Assembly (NCBI GenBank): GCA_050117315.1
Contig: JASFMY010000115.1
Location: 1 to 23,424 of the forward strand
Length of the DNA stretch: 23,424 nt
Reading direction: 5' to 3'
Source of the DNA: JANQIV01 sp050117315
Lineage (GTDB): Bacteria; Bacteroidota; Ignavibacteria; Ignavibacteriales; Melioribacteraceae
How positions within the stretch are numbered: position 1 is the first letter of the stretch; every line of letters begins with the position of its first letter. The notes under the pieces were generated by a model. The model did no database searches. It was given only the letters and a program-made list of their open reading frames with translations, and had not been told where the DNA came from. Of this stretch, positions 22,303 through 23,424 are shown piece by piece. Made by a program: the position numbers and the translations under genes.

Positions 22303-22719
22303 CTATTTTGCCTTTTTGTAAATGCTAAAAAATCCATCAATCATTCCGTCCCAAATTGCTAAAGTATCTGAATAAATTGCAGCTAAATCCGGGCCCGATT
22401 TGAAATTATAGTTATCAGTCATAATGTTTGAATATGATATTTTATCCCAAATGGTATCATAATTCTCTATTTTATAAATTGCATTTACTTTAACCGAATC
22501 ATTACGGCATATTTTAAAGTTACCGTTATTGAAATGAATTTCCGTTGTAACGCCTTCCTCAGGAACAATAACTCTAGGGAATAGTCCTCCTTGTGTTTTC
22601 AGCCACAGCCAAGTTCCGTTATAGATATTGAAATCATTTTCAACGGGATTTTCATCAGAACAGGTGATAAAAACAAATACAAAAAGAAGATAAAATAACT
22701 TTACATAATTATCTTTCAC
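22303..22719 (-). CDS. Small lipoprotein, unrecognised family
   Basis: 138 residues from a GTG at 22719, preceded at four bases by AGGAGG. The N-terminus KDNYVKLFYLLFVFVFITC is a lipoprotein signal (Cys20), followed by an SDENPVEND linker. The body has YNGTWLWLKTQGGLFPRVI, TTEIHFNNGNFKI and YKIENYD, a beta-rich pattern like small lipocalin-type lipoproteins; that is a resemblance, not an identification. It sits directly against the truncated fifth propeller copy, whose stop lies in this gene's ribosome-site region, so it may have been brought in when that copy was cut. Probably envelope-located; function unknown. Confidence 0.7.
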   Translation of the reverse strand: MKDNYVKLFYLLFVFVFITCSDENPVENDFNIYNGTWLWLKTQGGLFPRVIVPEEGVTTEIHFNNGNFKICRNDSVKVNAIYKIENYDTIWDKISYSNIMTDNYNFKSGPDLAAIYSDTLAIWDGMIDGFFSIYKKAK

Positions 22720-22730
22720 TGCTCCTCCTA

Positions 22731-22904
22731 CTAATTATTATTGTTTATCATATACAACTGTTCTATACCTGAACAGCTTGAAGTGAATAATATTTTGTTG
22801 CTGTAATTTGTGTTATCCTCCGGGTCGGTTGTTCCGCAGGAAGTAAATAGTGTTGCGAGTATTAAGAAAATAGGCAGCATACAGTTTGCATAAATATGTT
22901 TCAT
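22731..22904 (-). pseudogene. Truncated fifth propeller lipoprotein gene (E)
   Basis: An ATG at 22904 gives 57 residues: a signal with lipobox FTSC, the family linker GTTDPEDNTNYSNK, ILFTSSCSGIEQLYMI, then NNNN and a stop. Homology to the full copies ends near 22745, where they read MMNPDGSDIK. One blade start and no propeller remain. It could still make a tiny lipoprotein, but it is best read as a deletion remnant. One Arg-to-Cys change (SSRSG to SSCSG) shows drift. Confidence 0.8.
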
Positions 22905-23221
22905 AATATTCCTCTTTTGTCTGCTGTTATTGGCGCTCTTACCGATGCTTTTTTCTTACACAAGCCAAATTGGTTTTGGGATTTTGCCATAAAGTCCTCT
23001 CTTTTTAAGAGAGGATTTAGGTGAGTTCAAAAAAAAGCAAAATCCCAAAACCAATTTACAACAAGTATACATATCAGCTTCCTTTGTGTTAAAATTTCAA
23101 GGATGCTATCATTCTTTAAACGGCAACATCACTGAACACTCAGTGACGGGTTCAAATAGTATTTGCAGGCAGGTTATAAATCGTTAGTCTTAAATCTTAT
23201 TAAATAGCTGTTACTCAAAAA
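22905..23221. other. Gap with one compound inverted repeat
   Basis: These 317 nt contain no coding frame I can support. They hold the 91-nt inverted repeat at 22967-23057, and a 6-bp hairpin CACTGA/TCAGTG at 23130-23145 about 80 nt after the kinase stop, which lacks a U-tract. Confidence 0.6.
22967..23057. repeat. 91-nt element with perfect 21-bp inverted ends and inner hairpin
   Basis: The arms 22967-22987 and 23037-23057 are exact reverse complements over 21 bases (core TTGGTTTTGGGATTTT). Between them TCCTCTCT (22995-23002) pairs with AGAGAGGA (23008-23015) around a 5-nt loop. The whole folds into a long stem with an inner hairpin. It is non-coding and looks like a MITE/REP unit or two nested repeats. 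Confidence 0.7.
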
Positions 23222-23424
23222 TCATATAGGTATTTCAATATTAACTTCGGTTCCTTCTCCTTTGGCGGTTTTTATTTCAACCTTGCCGTTTAGCTTTTCT
23301 ACCGTGGAGAGTATGTTGCTTAGTCCGTAGCCTAAGCCTTTGCCTACTTCGTACATTCCAGTATCAAATCCTACGCCGTCGTCTTTGATGTTTATAATTA
23401 CCTTGTTGTCTTCATTGTAAATCT
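23222..23424 (-). CDS. Sensor histidine kinase, C-terminal part (cut by window end)
   Basis: The visible 66 or so C-terminal residues form the end of a HATPase domain: VIINIKDDGVGFD (G1 box), VGKGLGYGLSNILSTVEKLNGKVEIKTAKGEGTEVNIEIPI. The DDGVGFD plus GLGYGLSNI layout is typical of NarL/DesK-type (HisKA_3) kinases, although the dimerisation and sensor domains lie outside the window. It reads toward the propeller array on the same strand, but a 300-nt gap with a large inverted repeat lies between them. Confidence 0.85.
   Translation of the reverse strand, partial: IYNEDNKVIINIKDDGVGFDTGMYEVGKGLGYGLSNILSTVEKLNGKVEIKTAKGEGTEVNIEIPI

Overview
The window looks like chromosomal DNA from an AT-rich, Gram-negative member of the Bacteroidota/Chlorobiota/Ignavibacteria group. 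Ignavibacteria is my best guess, by inference. Reasons: a secreted metallopeptidase ends in a type IX secretion (T9SS) sorting domain of the YQNYPNPFNP type, there are many lipoproteins with short lipoboxes, and dispersed hairpin repeats carry the TCATTTCGA...GAGAAATCTT theme common in these genomes. No RNA gene, CRISPR array, intact insertion sequence or prophage is visible.

Layout. 1-1450 is a decayed region: a broken DNA polymerase IV (dinB) gene, three families of short repeats and a frameshifted transposase remnant. 1453-8731 (minus strand) is a housekeeping block. mutS, a DUF1684-type lipoprotein gene overlapping it by 8 nt, aroF (DAHP synthase with an N-terminal ACT-like domain) and tyrA (prephenate dehydrogenase with a C-terminal ACT domain) are tightly packed, and a TPR/histidine-kinase gene follows. 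8903-13562 (plus strand) carries a 1211-residue GH13-family protein and an exported S41 peptidase. 13666-15086 (minus strand) carries a TrmO-like methyltransferase and an AraC/GyrI-type regulator. 15087-15753 is a repeat-rich gap.

15754-23424 (minus strand) is the accessory, surface-directed part. It holds a T9SS-exported gluzincin peptidase with an unusual 5' leader, then four tandem paralogous lipoproteins with TolB-like six-bladed propellers, a truncated fifth copy, a small lipoprotein, and the 3' end of another histidine kinase at the window edge.

The strongest unusual signal is the propeller array. The copies are mosaics. The two downstream-most genes share a 147-bp stretch with no differences that covers a 5' end plus an intergenic spacer. 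Gene A joins a gene-B-like 5' end to a gene-D-like body and 3' hairpin. Gene fragment E shows that the array has also lost material. This fits continuing recombination among surface lipoprotein genes, but what they bind is unknown. The second signal is the peptidase leader, with a full-length Shine-Dalgarno match, two minimal ORFs and nested hairpins.
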